Below, piece by piece: positions 8,534 to 17,578 of a stretch of DNA of 64,000 bases. The position numbers and the translations under genes are program-made. The notes beneath the pieces were generated by a model. It was not told where the DNA came from, did no database searches, and worked only from the letters and a program-made list of their open reading frames with translations. This stretch comes from Planctomycetota bacterium (GTDB lineage: Bacteria; Planctomycetota; JAPUJT01): NCBI GenBank assembly GCA_027296055.1, contig JAPUJT010000033.1:1-64000 (forward strand). The letters run 5' to 3'. Within the stretch, counting starts at the first letter, position 1. Each line of letters starts with the position of its first letter.

Positions 8534-9592
8534 TCACATCTCTTTCTCCTTCAGGACGCGAAGGAAATTGCCGCCAAGGATTTTTCGTATCTGGCCGGAG
8601 CGGTAGCCGCGGTCGAGAAGACCGGCGGTGAGCCGGGGCATGTGACCGGCATGATCGAGTCTCTTCGGCAGGGAAGGAACGCCGTCGAAATCCGTACCCA
8701 CCCCGACGGCATCGATCCCACCCACCTCCGTCAGATGATCGATGTGATCGAGGACGTCCTCTATGGTCGAGCGGCCGGATCGACGCAGGAAGGCCTGACA
8801 GAAGTTGACGCCTATCACCCCTCCCCGCGAGGAGATCTCACGAATCTGATCGTCGGTGAGGTTCCTCGGGTGATCGCACAGGGCCCGGGCGTTCGAGTGG
8901 GAGGCGATCAGAGGTCCCCGGTAGAAACGGGCGAGATCCGCAAAGGAGCGGTCCCCGAGGTGAGAGACGTCGATCAGCATTCCGAGTCGACTCGCTTCCC
9001 GGACAGCGTCCTTTCCGAAGCGGGAGAATTTCGCCCGGCTTCCCACCCCGCCCGCCAGCTCGTTCTTGCCGTTCCATGTGATGCCGAAAAGGCGGACGCC
9101 GAGACGGCGAAAGACCGGGAGTGTATCCAGGCTTCCCCCCAGGGCGGCCCCGTTTTCGATCGACAGGAGGACGGCGACCTTTCCCTCTTTCCGCGCCTTC
9201 CGGATCTCCCCGGTTTCCGTGGCGAGGACCGCCCTCCCGGCGCTTCTCTCGACGACGCGGTAGGCGATTTCGGCCAGCCGGAGACTCCAGGCGAGCGGCC
9301 CCTCCGGAGGGCGGCGCGAGGGCACATAGATCACCAGCACGGCGACGCCGACGCCGCCTTGACGGAGACGCGCTACCGTGGCGTGGGGCTGCACACGGCG
9401 GTACGCCCCCATGGCGCCGGACAACCGCCAGGGGAGATCCACGTGAGTGATGAAGATGAGGGAATCCTGATGGAGAGTCCGGGAGGAGCTAGCTACCGCT
9501 GACGAGCGTCGTCCGCGACGACTCCCACCAGCTTTCCCAGCGGACGATCGCTTGCTGGCGCTCTTCCGGTTCCGAGTCCGCCTCGTAATCAA
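8534..9592 (-). CDS. Membrane dipeptidase family M19 (renal-dipeptidase-like)
   Basis: Zinc dipeptidase fold. Visible are the HxD pair (ITHVDLPW), the bridging Glu in SIENGAALGG, the second-metal region LIDVSHLGD, SHSNARALCDHPRNLTDDQI and GVGTDFDG. These cover the whole M19 active site, so the enzyme should be active. The start is odd: the only in-frame ATG/GTG/TTG before the HxD is ATG 9592, which overlaps the HEAT-repeat gene by 104 nt and gives an Arg/Ser-rich leader that looks like a shadow of that gene. The true N-terminus may use a rare start near 9460-9490. Confidence 0.88.
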   Translation of the reverse strand: MITRRTRNRKSASKRSSAGKAGGSRRGRRSSAVASSSRTLHQDSLIFITHVDLPWRLSGAMGAYRRVQPHATVARLRQGGVGVAVLVIYVPSRRPPEGPLAWSLRLAEIAYRVVERSAGRAVLATETGEIRKARKEGKVAVLLSIENGAALGGSLDTLPVFRRLGVRLFGITWNGKNELAGGVGSRAKFSRFGKDAVREASRLGMLIDVSHLGDRSFADLARFYRGPLIASHSNARALCDHPRNLTDDQIREISSRGGVIGVNFCQAFLRRSGRSTIEDVLDHIDHLTEVGGIDAVGVGTDFDGVPSLPKRLDHAGHMPRLTAGLLDRGYRSGQIRKILGGNFLRVLKEKEM

Positions 9593-10079
9593 GCGTCTTC
9601 CCCGTCAGCATGTGGAGAGAATTCTGTGCGACCCGACGGATCCGGTGATCGTCCTCTCGTAGCGCTTCGATGAACATGGGAATGGCCTCGCGCCCACCGA
9701 CTTCGGCGATCGCATCGAAGGCGTTGACGCGAACGTCGGCGTCCGGGTCGGTCGCCGCCTTCAGCAGGTGAGGGATGGAGTCCTTGTGGCGCATCGCCTT
9801 CAGCGTGAGGACGATCTTGTATCGGATTTCCGAATCCAGGTCGTCGATCCGATCGACGTAGTAAGGCATCGCATCGGGACCCTTGTCGGCGAGGCGTTGA
9901 AGGGCGTCCAGTTCTCGGACGCCGCTCATCAGCCTCCAGGCGAGAATGCGGCACTCGACCTGCTCCCGCTGCCAGATCAATCCGCCGATCAGGACGAGGA
10001 AGATACCCAGGCCGAGGCGCTCCCGCAATTTGTATCGGGGATCTTGCGTAAAGAGCGTCCAGATCTGATCTTCCGACAT
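9489..10079 (-). CDS. HEAT-repeat protein with N-terminal membrane anchor (copy 2)
   Basis: A 196-residue protein. The N-terminus MSEDQIWTLFTQDPRYKLRE is followed by one TM helix (about 22-40), then HEAT-type helical repeats (SEIRYKIVLTLKAMRHKDSIPHL, ADVRVNAFDAIAEVGGREAI, HRIRRVAQNSLHMLTG). The C-terminal WESWWE motif matches the WEAWLQ end of the neighbouring paralogue at 10126-10707. A membrane-bound protein-interaction scaffold next to an ABC ATPase is the most that can be said. Confidence 0.75.
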   Translation of the reverse strand: MSEDQIWTLFTQDPRYKLRERLGLGIFLVLIGGLIWQREQVECRILAWRLMSGVRELDALQRLADKGPDAMPYYVDRIDDLDSEIRYKIVLTLKAMRHKDSIPHLLKAATDPDADVRVNAFDAIAEVGGREAIPMFIEALREDDHRIRRVAQNSLHMLTGKTLDYEADSEPEERQQAIVRWESWWESSRTTLVSGS

Positions 10080-10125
10080 GCCTCACCTCCGAATGACTCC
10101 TTCAGGATAACACAAGGTCATCAAA

Positions 10126-10707
10126 TTAGCCTTCCTCCTCTTCCTCCTCACGCATTCGCATCTTCCTTACCTCCTGGAGCCAGGCCTCCCACTTCTCGGT
10201 GGCGGATTCCCGCTCGTCGGTCGTGGCCCTCGGGTCGTATCCAAACGTCTCGCCGACGAGCTCCTTCAGGTTCGTGGAGCACCGAAAGCGCACCCGCTCC
10301 TCGGGATCCCTGAGCCCGCTCACCAGAAGGGGGTAATAGGAGATCTGTGTGATCTCCGCCAGACCGTCGATCCCCATGAGACGGATATCGATGTGCTTTG
10401 ACGAGGCCATCCGGTAGAACGCGCCCGCACAGGCGGGATCCTGCATTCCCTTGAGGGCGAAGGCGGCGCGCCAACGCACAACCGGATCGTCGGAATCGAC
10501 GTAGCGTTCGACGTAGGGAATCATCGCCTCCCCGCCGGCCCGCAGGTCTTCGATTCGCGCCATGATCCCTATCCCCGACGCGATCTTCCATGCGATGTAG
10601 CGACGATACAGGTCGCGGTGGAACATGACGACGCCGAGGAGGCTCACGACGAAGGCACCGAGGACGATCCGCTCTCGAAGTCGCTGTTTCGGATCTTTGG
10701 TGAACAT
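10126..10707 (-). CDS. HEAT-repeat protein with N-terminal membrane anchor (copy 1)
   Basis: A 193-residue paralogue of the next gene downstream: the same opening (FTKDPKQRLRERI), a single TM helix (about 14-30), HEAT repeats (DPVVRWRAAFALKGMQDPACAG, IDIRLMGIDGLAEITQ, ERVRFRCSTNLKELVGETFGYDP), the same WEAWLQ ending, and an acidic Glu-rich tail. The TPR/HEAT surface should bind a partner. It abuts the ABC ATPase stop with no gap, so the two are translated from one message. Confidence 0.75.
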   Translation of the reverse strand: MFTKDPKQRLRERIVLGAFVVSLLGVVMFHRDLYRRYIAWKIASGIGIMARIEDLRAGGEAMIPYVERYVDSDDPVVRWRAAFALKGMQDPACAGAFYRMASSKHIDIRLMGIDGLAEITQISYYPLLVSGLRDPEERVRFRCSTNLKELVGETFGYDPRATTDERESATEKWEAWLQEVRKMRMREEEEEEG

Positions 10708-11637
10708 TCAGGAGACGATTCCCTTGGTCACACGCATGAAGACCTCTTCCAGGTCCGGTTGTTCCTGCTCCATGCGGACGATGGGGAACCCCCCCTTGAC
10801 GAGTAGCTCCGAGATGAAACCGATCGTGGGGGCGTCCTCCTTGAGGGTGAGCCGGATCTCTCCCTTCTCGTCGACATCGATCGTCTCGATGTGCGGAGAG
10901 GACCGGAGAAGCTCCCCCGCCGCCTTCCCATCTCCCTGCACGCCCAGGATGACGACCTCGCTCGACCCCGCCTCCTTCATCACATCCTCGAGGCTGCCCG
11001 AATAGAGGAGCTCCCCCTTCTCGATGATACCGATCTTGTTACAGAGCTCGGCCAGCTCCGAGAGGATGTGGCTCGAGATGAGAATCGTCTTGCCCATGTT
11101 GCGAAGCTCTTTGAGCAGCTCACGCACTTCGATGCGCGCTCTCGGGTCGAGCCCGGAGGCCGGTTCATCCAGGAGGAGGACCTCCGGATCGTGGAGAAGG
11201 ACGCGAGCGAGACCCAACCTCTGCTGCATCCCGCGGGAGAGCCCCTGGATCAGCTGCTGCTTCTTGCCCCTGAGATCGGTCAGCTCGAGGACATCGTCCA
11301 CGATCTTCTTTCTCGCCGGCCCGCGTATCCGATAGGCGGCGGCGAAGAATTCGAGGTACTCGTGGACTCGCATGTCGTCGTAGACGCCGAAGAAGTCCGG
11401 CATGTATCCGATCCGATGCCGAATCGCCATCGATTGGCCCACGATGTTGAACCCACAGACGGTCGCCGTGCCTCGAGTTGGCTTGAGAAGAGTCGCCAGC
11501 ATCTTGATCGTCGTCGTCTTCCCCGCGCCGTTGGGACCGATGAAGCCGTAGACGTCCCCCTTGTCGATCTGGAGATTCAGGTTCCGCACGGCAACGAGGT
11601 TCTTGTAGGTCTTCGTCAGATTGTGCGTCTCGATCAT
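10708..11637 (-). CDS. ABC transporter ATP-binding protein (ABC-2/GldA-like)
   Basis: An ATPase of 309 residues from ATG 11637. Walker A is GPNGAGKT, the signature LSRGMQQRLGLARVL, Walker B EVLLLDEP followed by ASGLDP, and the H-loop SSHILSEL. The C-terminal region (EEVFMRVTKG) is typical of ABC-2 exporter ATPases. The upstream reading frame extends to 11676 but would overlap the preceding gene. No dedicated permease gene is adjacent. The only membrane proteins in the block are the GATase-like 676-residue protein and the two HEAT proteins. Confidence 0.88.
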   Translation of the reverse strand: MIETHNLTKTYKNLVAVRNLNLQIDKGDVYGFIGPNGAGKTTTIKMLATLLKPTRGTATVCGFNIVGQSMAIRHRIGYMPDFFGVYDDMRVHEYLEFFAAAYRIRGPARKKIVDDVLELTDLRGKKQQLIQGLSRGMQQRLGLARVLLHDPEVLLLDEPASGLDPRARIEVRELLKELRNMGKTILISSHILSELAELCNKIGIIEKGELLYSGSLEDVMKEAGSSEVVILGVQGDGKAAGELLRSSPHIETIDVDEKGEIRLTLKEDAPTIGFISELLVKGGFPIVRMEQEQPDLEEVFMRVTKGIVS

Positions 11638-11653
11638 GACATTCAGTCCCCGC

Positions 11654-13684
11654 TCACGCGTCTGGCCAGAGGGCAATCCTCACGAGGCAGGCCTTCTCCT
11701 CTTCCGTCGGCTCCCATCCTTCTCGCACATAGGTCGAGGGCGCGGTGTCGAGCCAGCCGATGATGAGGATTCCACCTCGATCCAGACAGTTGATTCTGCT
11801 CAGGGTTCCGAGCGGACCGGTTCCGGTGGTATCACTGAAAGACGGGACTCGCCCGGGCCCGCCCCCCTTTCCGCCGAAAGTGAGGAACAGGCAAATATCG
11901 TCCAGAGAGGCGCCCGGTGGGCCGACTCGGCCATAGCGCCGGGTGGGTTTGAGCGAGCCGTGACTCGCCAGAAAAGTGTCCGCCGGTTTCCCGGGCAGAT
12001 GGGACCACTCCCGCGACCCACCCGCCGGCAGGTCTCCCAGATCGAAGACCTGTTCGCTCGTCACTGCCCTCATTCCCCTCATGGGCACCGGGAAGGGGTT
12101 CTCCAGGACCAGGGTGAGCTGACCCAGCTCGATACGACCCTTCGCTTCGAACGGGTCCTCTCTCCGGGTCGAAGCGAACTCGAAGGACTTCGGCGTCCAT
12201 ATCCTGACGAGCATCTCCAGGCTGTCCGTTTGTCTGCGGATGAACGTCGCCACATCCCCTTCCCTGGAAGTGAAGGTCGGGTTTCGATAGACGGAGGCGG
12301 TCGGGGTCATGAACGGCGCCACCGATGAATCGGAGGTCGCACCCGAGAAGCCCAGGTCTATGTTTCGGGGTGAATGAACGCCGAGAAACGTGGTGGTCCG
12401 TTCCCACCCGGTCTCTGGATCCGCGTCGACCAGCGCGACCTCCCGGACCGAGAGGTCTCTTCCGCGGAGGGCCACGCTCCCGAAATAGGCTATTCCCGAG
12501 AAGAGGATCACCGCTCCGGTGAATGTGATCCAGGTAAGCTCCAGCCGATCGAGCCGCTTGAGGACGAAATAGTCGACCGGACCGATCACGACGATGTACG
12601 CGATGATGAAGACCACTACCCAGGCGAGGGGAATCGGCTGTACCCCACGGAAATTCTCCAGGTGCAGCGTGAGCTGCTGTCGGACGGGCCCGTTCAGAAA
12701 GATTCTCCTCCCTTGATTGGCAGATCCCGACGGGATCAACCGAGCCCAGAACTCCGAGATTCCCTTCCCTTCAGGCGTCCGTAGCGCTTCAGGGCTGAAG
12801 GCGACGAACGTGACGAGACCCTGACCGTAGTTTCGTTTCAGGATAAGAGGGATCTCCTCGCTCTCCAGGATCGGCACGCCAGCCTTGATCCTGCCGACCG
12901 TCATCGCCATCTCGCCCTCCGCCACCTCCCCGTCGAGGAAATCGGACAGCTCAAAAGGCGCCGCCCGGACGATCGTCTCTTCGGGGACGATGGGAAAGAT
13001 CTCCAGCAGGGGCGAGGCGGAAAGCTCGGCAATGGAGTGACCTCCGGAGAGGATCACCTCTCCGCCCGCTGCCACCCACTGGATGATCGCCTCGGCCTGC
13101 GAGAGCCCGAGACCGATCCCCGCCTCCGGGAGATAGAGGGCGTCGAGGCCGTCGAGACCTATCCTGTGATCCGGTAACTGGCCGTACCCGAGGTAGACGA
13201 CTTTCGTCCCGGTCCAGTCCTTGTCGCTGTACGCCCTCTTCAGGCGCTTCCCCCATGCACCGGTCTTCTCGGACGCGATTCCCACGAGCCATTCCGCCTC
13301 GACCGGCGGGCGGGGCTGGACGTCCCAGCGACGCAGCTTCTTGCCCTCGACGCCCCACAGCAGCTCCGCTCCCGTGATGATTCCGGGCGTCGGGAAATAG
13401 AGGAACTGAGTCTTTTTCGAGTGTGGCCCCATGGAGAAAACGGCGATCCTGTCGAACCACTGGACCTGCGTCATCGCGCGCAAGCGAACGACGAGCACGG
13501 TCGACTCGTCCGTCGGATTTTCTACCGTGACGCGCGCCGGCACCCACCGGCCTACCTTGTGTAGGCCGTTGAGACCGAACTGACAATCGATCCGGATCCT
13601 GTCCTGGGACGCAGCAGCGACGGGCGCTCCGAGGGCGCCGGAGCAGAGAGATAGAACGAGCAGTCTCCCGAGGAAGGGCCTCAT
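11654..13684 (-). CDS. Large exported membrane protein with class-I-GATase-like domain
   Basis: A 676-residue protein. A signal peptide (RLLVLSLCSGALGAPVAAA) leads to a beta-rich N-terminal domain, then a segment with YLPEAGIGLGLSQAEAIIQWVAAGGEVILSGGHS, which resembles the GATase1-like Rossmann domain seen in proteins of ABC-2/Gld-type clusters. Two TM helices follow (IPLAWVVVFIIAYIVVIGPVDYFVLKRLDR and LTWITFTGAVILFSGIAYFGSVAL), then a C-terminal beta domain. The GPVDYFVLKR motif after the first TM is familiar from this class. The start overlaps the dinG stop (ATGA). The role is probably as partner of the neighbouring ATPase. Confidence 0.65.
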   Translation of the reverse strand: MRPFLGRLLVLSLCSGALGAPVAAASQDRIRIDCQFGLNGLHKVGRWVPARVTVENPTDESTVLVVRLRAMTQVQWFDRIAVFSMGPHSKKTQFLYFPTPGIITGAELLWGVEGKKLRRWDVQPRPPVEAEWLVGIASEKTGAWGKRLKRAYSDKDWTGTKVVYLGYGQLPDHRIGLDGLDALYLPEAGIGLGLSQAEAIIQWVAAGGEVILSGGHSIAELSASPLLEIFPIVPEETIVRAAPFELSDFLDGEVAEGEMAMTVGRIKAGVPILESEEIPLILKRNYGQGLVTFVAFSPEALRTPEGKGISEFWARLIPSGSANQGRRIFLNGPVRQQLTLHLENFRGVQPIPLAWVVVFIIAYIVVIGPVDYFVLKRLDRLELTWITFTGAVILFSGIAYFGSVALRGRDLSVREVALVDADPETGWERTTTFLGVHSPRNIDLGFSGATSDSSVAPFMTPTASVYRNPTFTSREGDVATFIRRQTDSLEMLVRIWTPKSFEFASTRREDPFEAKGRIELGQLTLVLENPFPVPMRGMRAVTSEQVFDLGDLPAGGSREWSHLPGKPADTFLASHGSLKPTRRYGRVGPPGASLDDICLFLTFGGKGGGPGRVPSFSDTTGTGPLGTLSRINCLDRGGILIIGWLDTAPSTYVREGWEPTEEEKACLVRIALWPDA

Positions 13685-15660
13685 CCGCTGGCCTCCTCGG
13701 CGAATTCCGGCCAGTCGCTCATCACCTCGCAGTCGGGCAGGGCTCGGAGGAGGTACTCCCCGTACCGCCGGCGGAGGATGCGGGGGTCCAGGATGGCTAC
13801 GACCCCGCGATCGGTCCGCGACCGGATGAGCCTTCCGAATCCCTGCTTCAGCCGAAGCGCCGCCTCGGGCAGCATCACCTCCTCGAAGGAGTTCCCACCT
13901 CGCTGCTCCACCTCCTCGAGCCTGGCCTCGACGAGGGGGCGGGACGGGACCTGGAATGGCAGCTTGACGATGAAGACGTTCGAGAGCGCCTCGCCGGGCA
14001 CATCCACCCCCTCCCAGAACGAATCGGCCCCGAAGAGGACCGACCCGACATCCGTGCGGAATTGCTCCAGCATCTTGGCCCGGGGCAGGCCCTGCCCCTG
14101 GACGAGGCAGGATATGCCGCGGCTCTTGAAGAACGGGTCCATCAGCTCAGCTACGCGGCGCAGATGGGCGTGGTTCGTGAAGAGGACGAAGGCGCGGCCC
14201 CGGCAGGCATCGAGATAGGTGGCGAGCCGATCCGCGGCGGCCTGAAGAAATCGATCGCCCTCCTTTGGCTCCGGCAGATCTCGCGGGATCACGATCCGCA
14301 CTTGATCCCGGAAGAGAAACGGTGAACCCAGCTCCAGCTCGGTCGGATCGGGGACCCCGAGACGATCTCTCAGAAAGGAGAATCCGTCATCCCCCCCCAC
14401 CGAGAGGGTGGCGCTCGTCATCACCACGCCGGGTGTCTTCTCGAAGATCCACTCCCGGAGAGTGTCCGCCACGCGGATCGGGGCGGAGCGCATCTCCTCG
14501 TTCTGGCCGCCCGGTCCCGTGGACTCCAGCCAGTAGACCTGGCCGGGGACGACATGCCCCAGCAGCCCCGCGAGGGAGGACACCACGCCCTCGACCTTTC
14601 GGATGGCCGCGGCGACTTCCGTCTCTTCCTCCTCGGTCGCGGCCTCCGAGCGAAGGGGAGCTACGGCTTCGCGCAACCTCGCGAGAGCGGGCGTCAATGG
14701 ATCGTGGACCCGTCCTGGCGTTCGCATCCGATACGGGTTCTCGTCTCCCTTCAGGTCGCGCAACGAATCGAAGAGATCCTCGACGGCCCGCTTCGCCTTT
14801 CTGACTGCGGCGGCGACGTCCTTTTCGGCGGTCCTCCCGCGGGCGAGGCCCTTCCGAGTCCTCGGATTCCATAGCGTATTGAGTAGTCGGAGGATCCCGA
14901 ACCGGGACAACCGGCCCCCCAGATGTTCCGCCGCGATCGCTTCCACGGAGTGGGCTTCGTCCAGGATCAGGCGGTCCGCTTCGGGGAGGTACCGCGCGCC
15001 GGCCGCCCGGAGCTGCAGGTCCGCGAAGAGGAGATGGTGGTTGACGACAAGAATGTCCGCTTCGCGGGCACGCGTGTGGGCAAGCTGATAGAAACACTCG
15101 TGGTGATGCGGAGAGCGACGGCCCATGCAGTTGCCCGATTCGGCAGCCACCTGGGACCAGACCTTCGAATCCGGGAGATCTTCGAAATCGGACAGGCTCC
15201 CATCCGCCGTCTCACGGGCCCAGGCGGCGATTCGCGCTAGCTCGTCCAGCTCGGATTGTCCCTCGAAGAAGTCCCGCTGTCTCCTCAGGGCCCCATCGAG
15301 CCGCCGGAGGCAGACGAAATTGCTCCTCCCCTTTATCAGCGCCGCCTTGAAGTCGAACGGGAGGACCCTTCGCAGGAAGGGGATGTCGCGTGTGACGAGT
15401 TGTTCCTGAAGCGAGATCGTATGAGTGGAGATGATCACCCGTTCCCGGTGGCGGACGGCCTGGAGGATCGCGGGAACGAGGTAGGCGAACGACTTTCCGA
15501 TGCCGGTTCCGGCCTCGACGAGGAGCGGGCGGCCCGTCTCGAAGGCGCCTTGCACCGCGTGGGCCATCTCGAGCTGCGCCGAGCGGTGCTCGTATTCCGG
15601 CAGGTTCTCTGCGACGATTCCGCCGGGTCCCAGCACCTCAGCGATACCGAGATTCTCCAT
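13681..15660 (-). CDS. dinG: ATP-dependent DNA helicase, DinG/XPD family
   Basis: A 659-residue SF2 helicase. Motif I is VEAGTGIGKSFAY, motif II LILDEAHSVE (DEAH), then VVMTSATLSVG, VLFGADSFWEGVDVPG and QGFGRLIRSRTDRG for motif VI. Cysteines that could hold the Fe-S cluster of this family lie between motifs I and II (NFVCLRR, GNCMGR, HHECFYQ). It unwinds 5'-tailed duplexes and removes R-loops or aids repair. It is first gene of the minus-strand block that ends with the dipeptidase. Confidence 0.92.
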   Translation of the reverse strand: MENLGIAEVLGPGGIVAENLPEYEHRSAQLEMAHAVQGAFETGRPLLVEAGTGIGKSFAYLVPAILQAVRHRERVIISTHTISLQEQLVTRDIPFLRRVLPFDFKAALIKGRSNFVCLRRLDGALRRQRDFFEGQSELDELARIAAWARETADGSLSDFEDLPDSKVWSQVAAESGNCMGRRSPHHHECFYQLAHTRAREADILVVNHHLLFADLQLRAAGARYLPEADRLILDEAHSVEAIAAEHLGGRLSRFGILRLLNTLWNPRTRKGLARGRTAEKDVAAAVRKAKRAVEDLFDSLRDLKGDENPYRMRTPGRVHDPLTPALARLREAVAPLRSEAATEEEETEVAAAIRKVEGVVSSLAGLLGHVVPGQVYWLESTGPGGQNEEMRSAPIRVADTLREWIFEKTPGVVMTSATLSVGGDDGFSFLRDRLGVPDPTELELGSPFLFRDQVRIVIPRDLPEPKEGDRFLQAAADRLATYLDACRGRAFVLFTNHAHLRRVAELMDPFFKSRGISCLVQGQGLPRAKMLEQFRTDVGSVLFGADSFWEGVDVPGEALSNVFIVKLPFQVPSRPLVEARLEEVEQRGGNSFEEVMLPEAALRLKQGFGRLIRSRTDRGVVAILDPRILRRRYGEYLLRALPDCEVMSDWPEFAEEASG

Positions 15661-15748
15661 TCGCCAGCTCCTTGTCGGGAACGCATCCTATCGGCTGGCT
15701 GTCCGGGTTGCAACCGGGGCAGGGCGCCATCGGAGAGTCGGTAGACGG

Positions 15749-15776
15749 TTGCATCCCCCTTGTGTGGTGCTATATT
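15749..15776 (+). promoter_or_regulatory. Predicted sigma-70-type promoter for the 15838 gene
   Basis: TTGCAT at 15749-15754 and TATATT at 15771-15776 are separated by 16 nt, close to the consensus. It lies in the divergent gap after dinG and points toward the lipoprotein-like gene and the ACAD-etfBA run. Predicted by eye only. Confidence 0.45.
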
Positions 15777-15837
15777 ACGCCATTCGCGGGCCTTCACCGA
15801 ACCCCATCCAGAACCATGTCCCGGGAGCCCCTCTGCC

Positions 15838-16362
15838 ATGAGCGCCATGAGTGGCATTACGGAATCGACGGAGATCTCTTCCCTGGCCGAGTCTCATCGA
15901 TCGGCTCCGGCACTAGGAGGAAGAAATCGCCGCGCGAAGACCCGCGTCCCGGGGGTCGCCATCGGGTGCATTGTGCTGCTCGCGGTTGCGTGCCATGCCC
16001 CTCCCCAACACGTGGACCGCTCCGCCCGATCTGCTCCGCTGCCCAAGGCAGAAGTCAAGTCGTGGAGACAGTATAAAGTGGGGCCGCATACCGGCTTCAT
16101 CAAGGAAGTATCGGCGCCCGGGGGGTCGAACCAAGTAGTCTACGACGATGAAATGCGCCGGATCGGATACTACACGCCGATGGGCGCCACCTACCGCACC
16201 CCTCCCGGCAAGGAGAGCGAGTTGCTGGGAACGTACGACGCGGCATCCAGCCTGCGGGCCTTGTATGGGATCCAGGACCTCTCCGTGCCGGTGCAGCACC
16301 TTCCGATGCCCCCACGGATGACCCTGGAAGATCTGGATAAGCAAGCAGAAGAATCCCCGTAG
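15838..16362 (+). CDS. Putative lipoprotein of unknown function
   Basis: A 174-residue product. After a polar N-terminus of about 35 residues comes VAIGCIVLLAVACHAPP, a hydrophobic core with lipobox LAVAC; the leader is longer than usual, so the translated start may be downstream or the segment may be a membrane anchor. The mature part is soluble with no domain I recognise (HTGFIKEVSAPGGSNQVVYDDEMRR). ATG 15838 has GGGAG about 12 nt upstream, and ATG 15847 is an alternative. It precedes the ACAD gene by about 30 nt and may be co-transcribed with it. Confidence 0.55.
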   Translation: MSAMSGITESTEISSLAESHRSAPALGGRNRRAKTRVPGVAIGCIVLLAVACHAPPQHVDRSARSAPLPKAEVKSWRQYKVGPHTGFIKEVSAPGGSNQVVYDDEMRRIGYYTPMGATYRTPPGKESELLGTYDAASSLRALYGIQDLSVPVQHLPMPPRMTLEDLDKQAEESP

Positions 16363-16393
16363 GCGGAGCAGACGGGGTCACGCCGAAGGATCG

Positions 16394-17563
16394 ATGACAA
16401 AGAAATTCCAAGGAGTGGACTACTACTCTCTCGATGACCTCCTCTCCGAGGAGGAGAAGATGGTACGGGAGACGGTCCGCCAGTTCGTCACCGACAAGGT
16501 CTTGCCCCGGGTCGCCGAGCACGGTCGAGCCGGGACCTTTCCCGCCGAGCTCGTCACCGAGATGGGCGAACTAGGCCTCCTCGGGGCCAACCTCAAGGGA
16601 TACGGCTGCGCCGGTCTGGGCAACGTTGCCTATGGGCTGATCCTGCAGGAGCTGGAACGTGGAGACAGCGGAGTACGCTCCTGCGCCTCGGTTCAGGGTG
16701 CTCTGGTGATGTATCCGATCCATCAGTTCGGATCGGAGGCTCAGAAGGAGAAGTGGCTGCCGCGGCTCTCGTCGGGTGAGGCGATCGGCTGCTTCGGTCT
16801 GACCGAGCCCGATTTCGGCTCCAACCCCGCGGGGTTGCTGACGAAGGCCGAGAAGAAGGACGGCGGCTGGGTCATCAACGGACGGAAGCGATGGATCACG
16901 AACGGCAGCATGGCTCACGTGGCGGTCGTCTGGGCGCGCACCGACGAAGGGATCCGGGGTTTCCTAGTGGAGAAGGACCGGCCCGGCTTCTCGGCCAAGG
17001 AGATCGAGGGGAAGCTCTCCTTGCGGATGTCGGACACCAGCGACCTGCTCTTCGAAGATTGCGCCATCCCCGAGGAGAATATTCTCCCGGAGACGAGCGG
17101 GCTGAAGTCGGCCCTGAAGTGCCTGAACCAGGCGCGGTTCGGGATCGCCTGGGGCGCCGTCGGGGCAGCGATGGCTTGCTATGACGAAGCGGTCGAGTAC
17201 GCCAAGACGCGCATCCAATTCGACAAGCCGATCGCTTCCTTCCAGCTCGTGCAGAGGAAGCTCGTCGGCATGCTCACCGAGATCACGAAGGCGCAGCTCC
17301 TCTGCCTCCAGGTCGGCAGGTTGAAGGAACAGGGAAAGGCGAGGGCCCAGCAGATCTCGATGGCCAAGCGGAACAACGTCTATCACGCTCTGGAGATCGC
17401 GCGCACCGCCCGGGATATCCTCGGGGCAAGCGGTATCGTCGACGAGTACCAGTGCATGCGCCACATGGTGAATCTCGAATCGGTCAAGACGTACGAAGGG
17501 ACGCATGACATCCACACCTTGATCATCGGGCAAGACATCACCGGGATCTCGGCCTTCGAGTAG
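16394..17563 (+). CDS. Acyl-CoA dehydrogenase, glutaryl-CoA dehydrogenase-like
   Basis: A 389-residue FAD enzyme of the ACAD fold. The order is an N-terminal helical domain, CFGLTEPDFGSNPAG (FAD/substrate loop), KRWITNGSMAHVAVVWAR, then RTARDILGASGIVDEYQCMRHMVNLESVKTYEGTHDIHTLIIG. The Glu of YEGTHDIH is the catalytic base in the glutaryl-CoA dehydrogenase branch. DSGVRSCASVQGALVMYPIHQFGSE is also typical of that branch, which converts glutaryl-CoA to crotonyl-CoA in Lys/Trp breakdown. The downstream etfBA genes supply its electron acceptor. Substrate rests on similarity only. Confidence 0.87.
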   Translation: MTKKFQGVDYYSLDDLLSEEEKMVRETVRQFVTDKVLPRVAEHGRAGTFPAELVTEMGELGLLGANLKGYGCAGLGNVAYGLILQELERGDSGVRSCASVQGALVMYPIHQFGSEAQKEKWLPRLSSGEAIGCFGLTEPDFGSNPAGLLTKAEKKDGGWVINGRKRWITNGSMAHVAVVWARTDEGIRGFLVEKDRPGFSAKEIEGKLSLRMSDTSDLLFEDCAIPEENILPETSGLKSALKCLNQARFGIAWGAVGAAMACYDEAVEYAKTRIQFDKPIASFQLVQRKLVGMLTEITKAQLLCLQVGRLKEQGKARAQQISMAKRNNVYHALEIARTARDILGASGIVDEYQCMRHMVNLESVKTYEGTHDIHTLIIGQDITGISAFE

Positions 17564-17578
17564 TCAGGAGAATTGAGG

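Noticed and set aside
8642-9502. Plus-strand frame of 286 codons across the dipeptidase gene
   Set aside because: Antisense shadow; the dipeptidase metal-site motifs lie on the minus strand.
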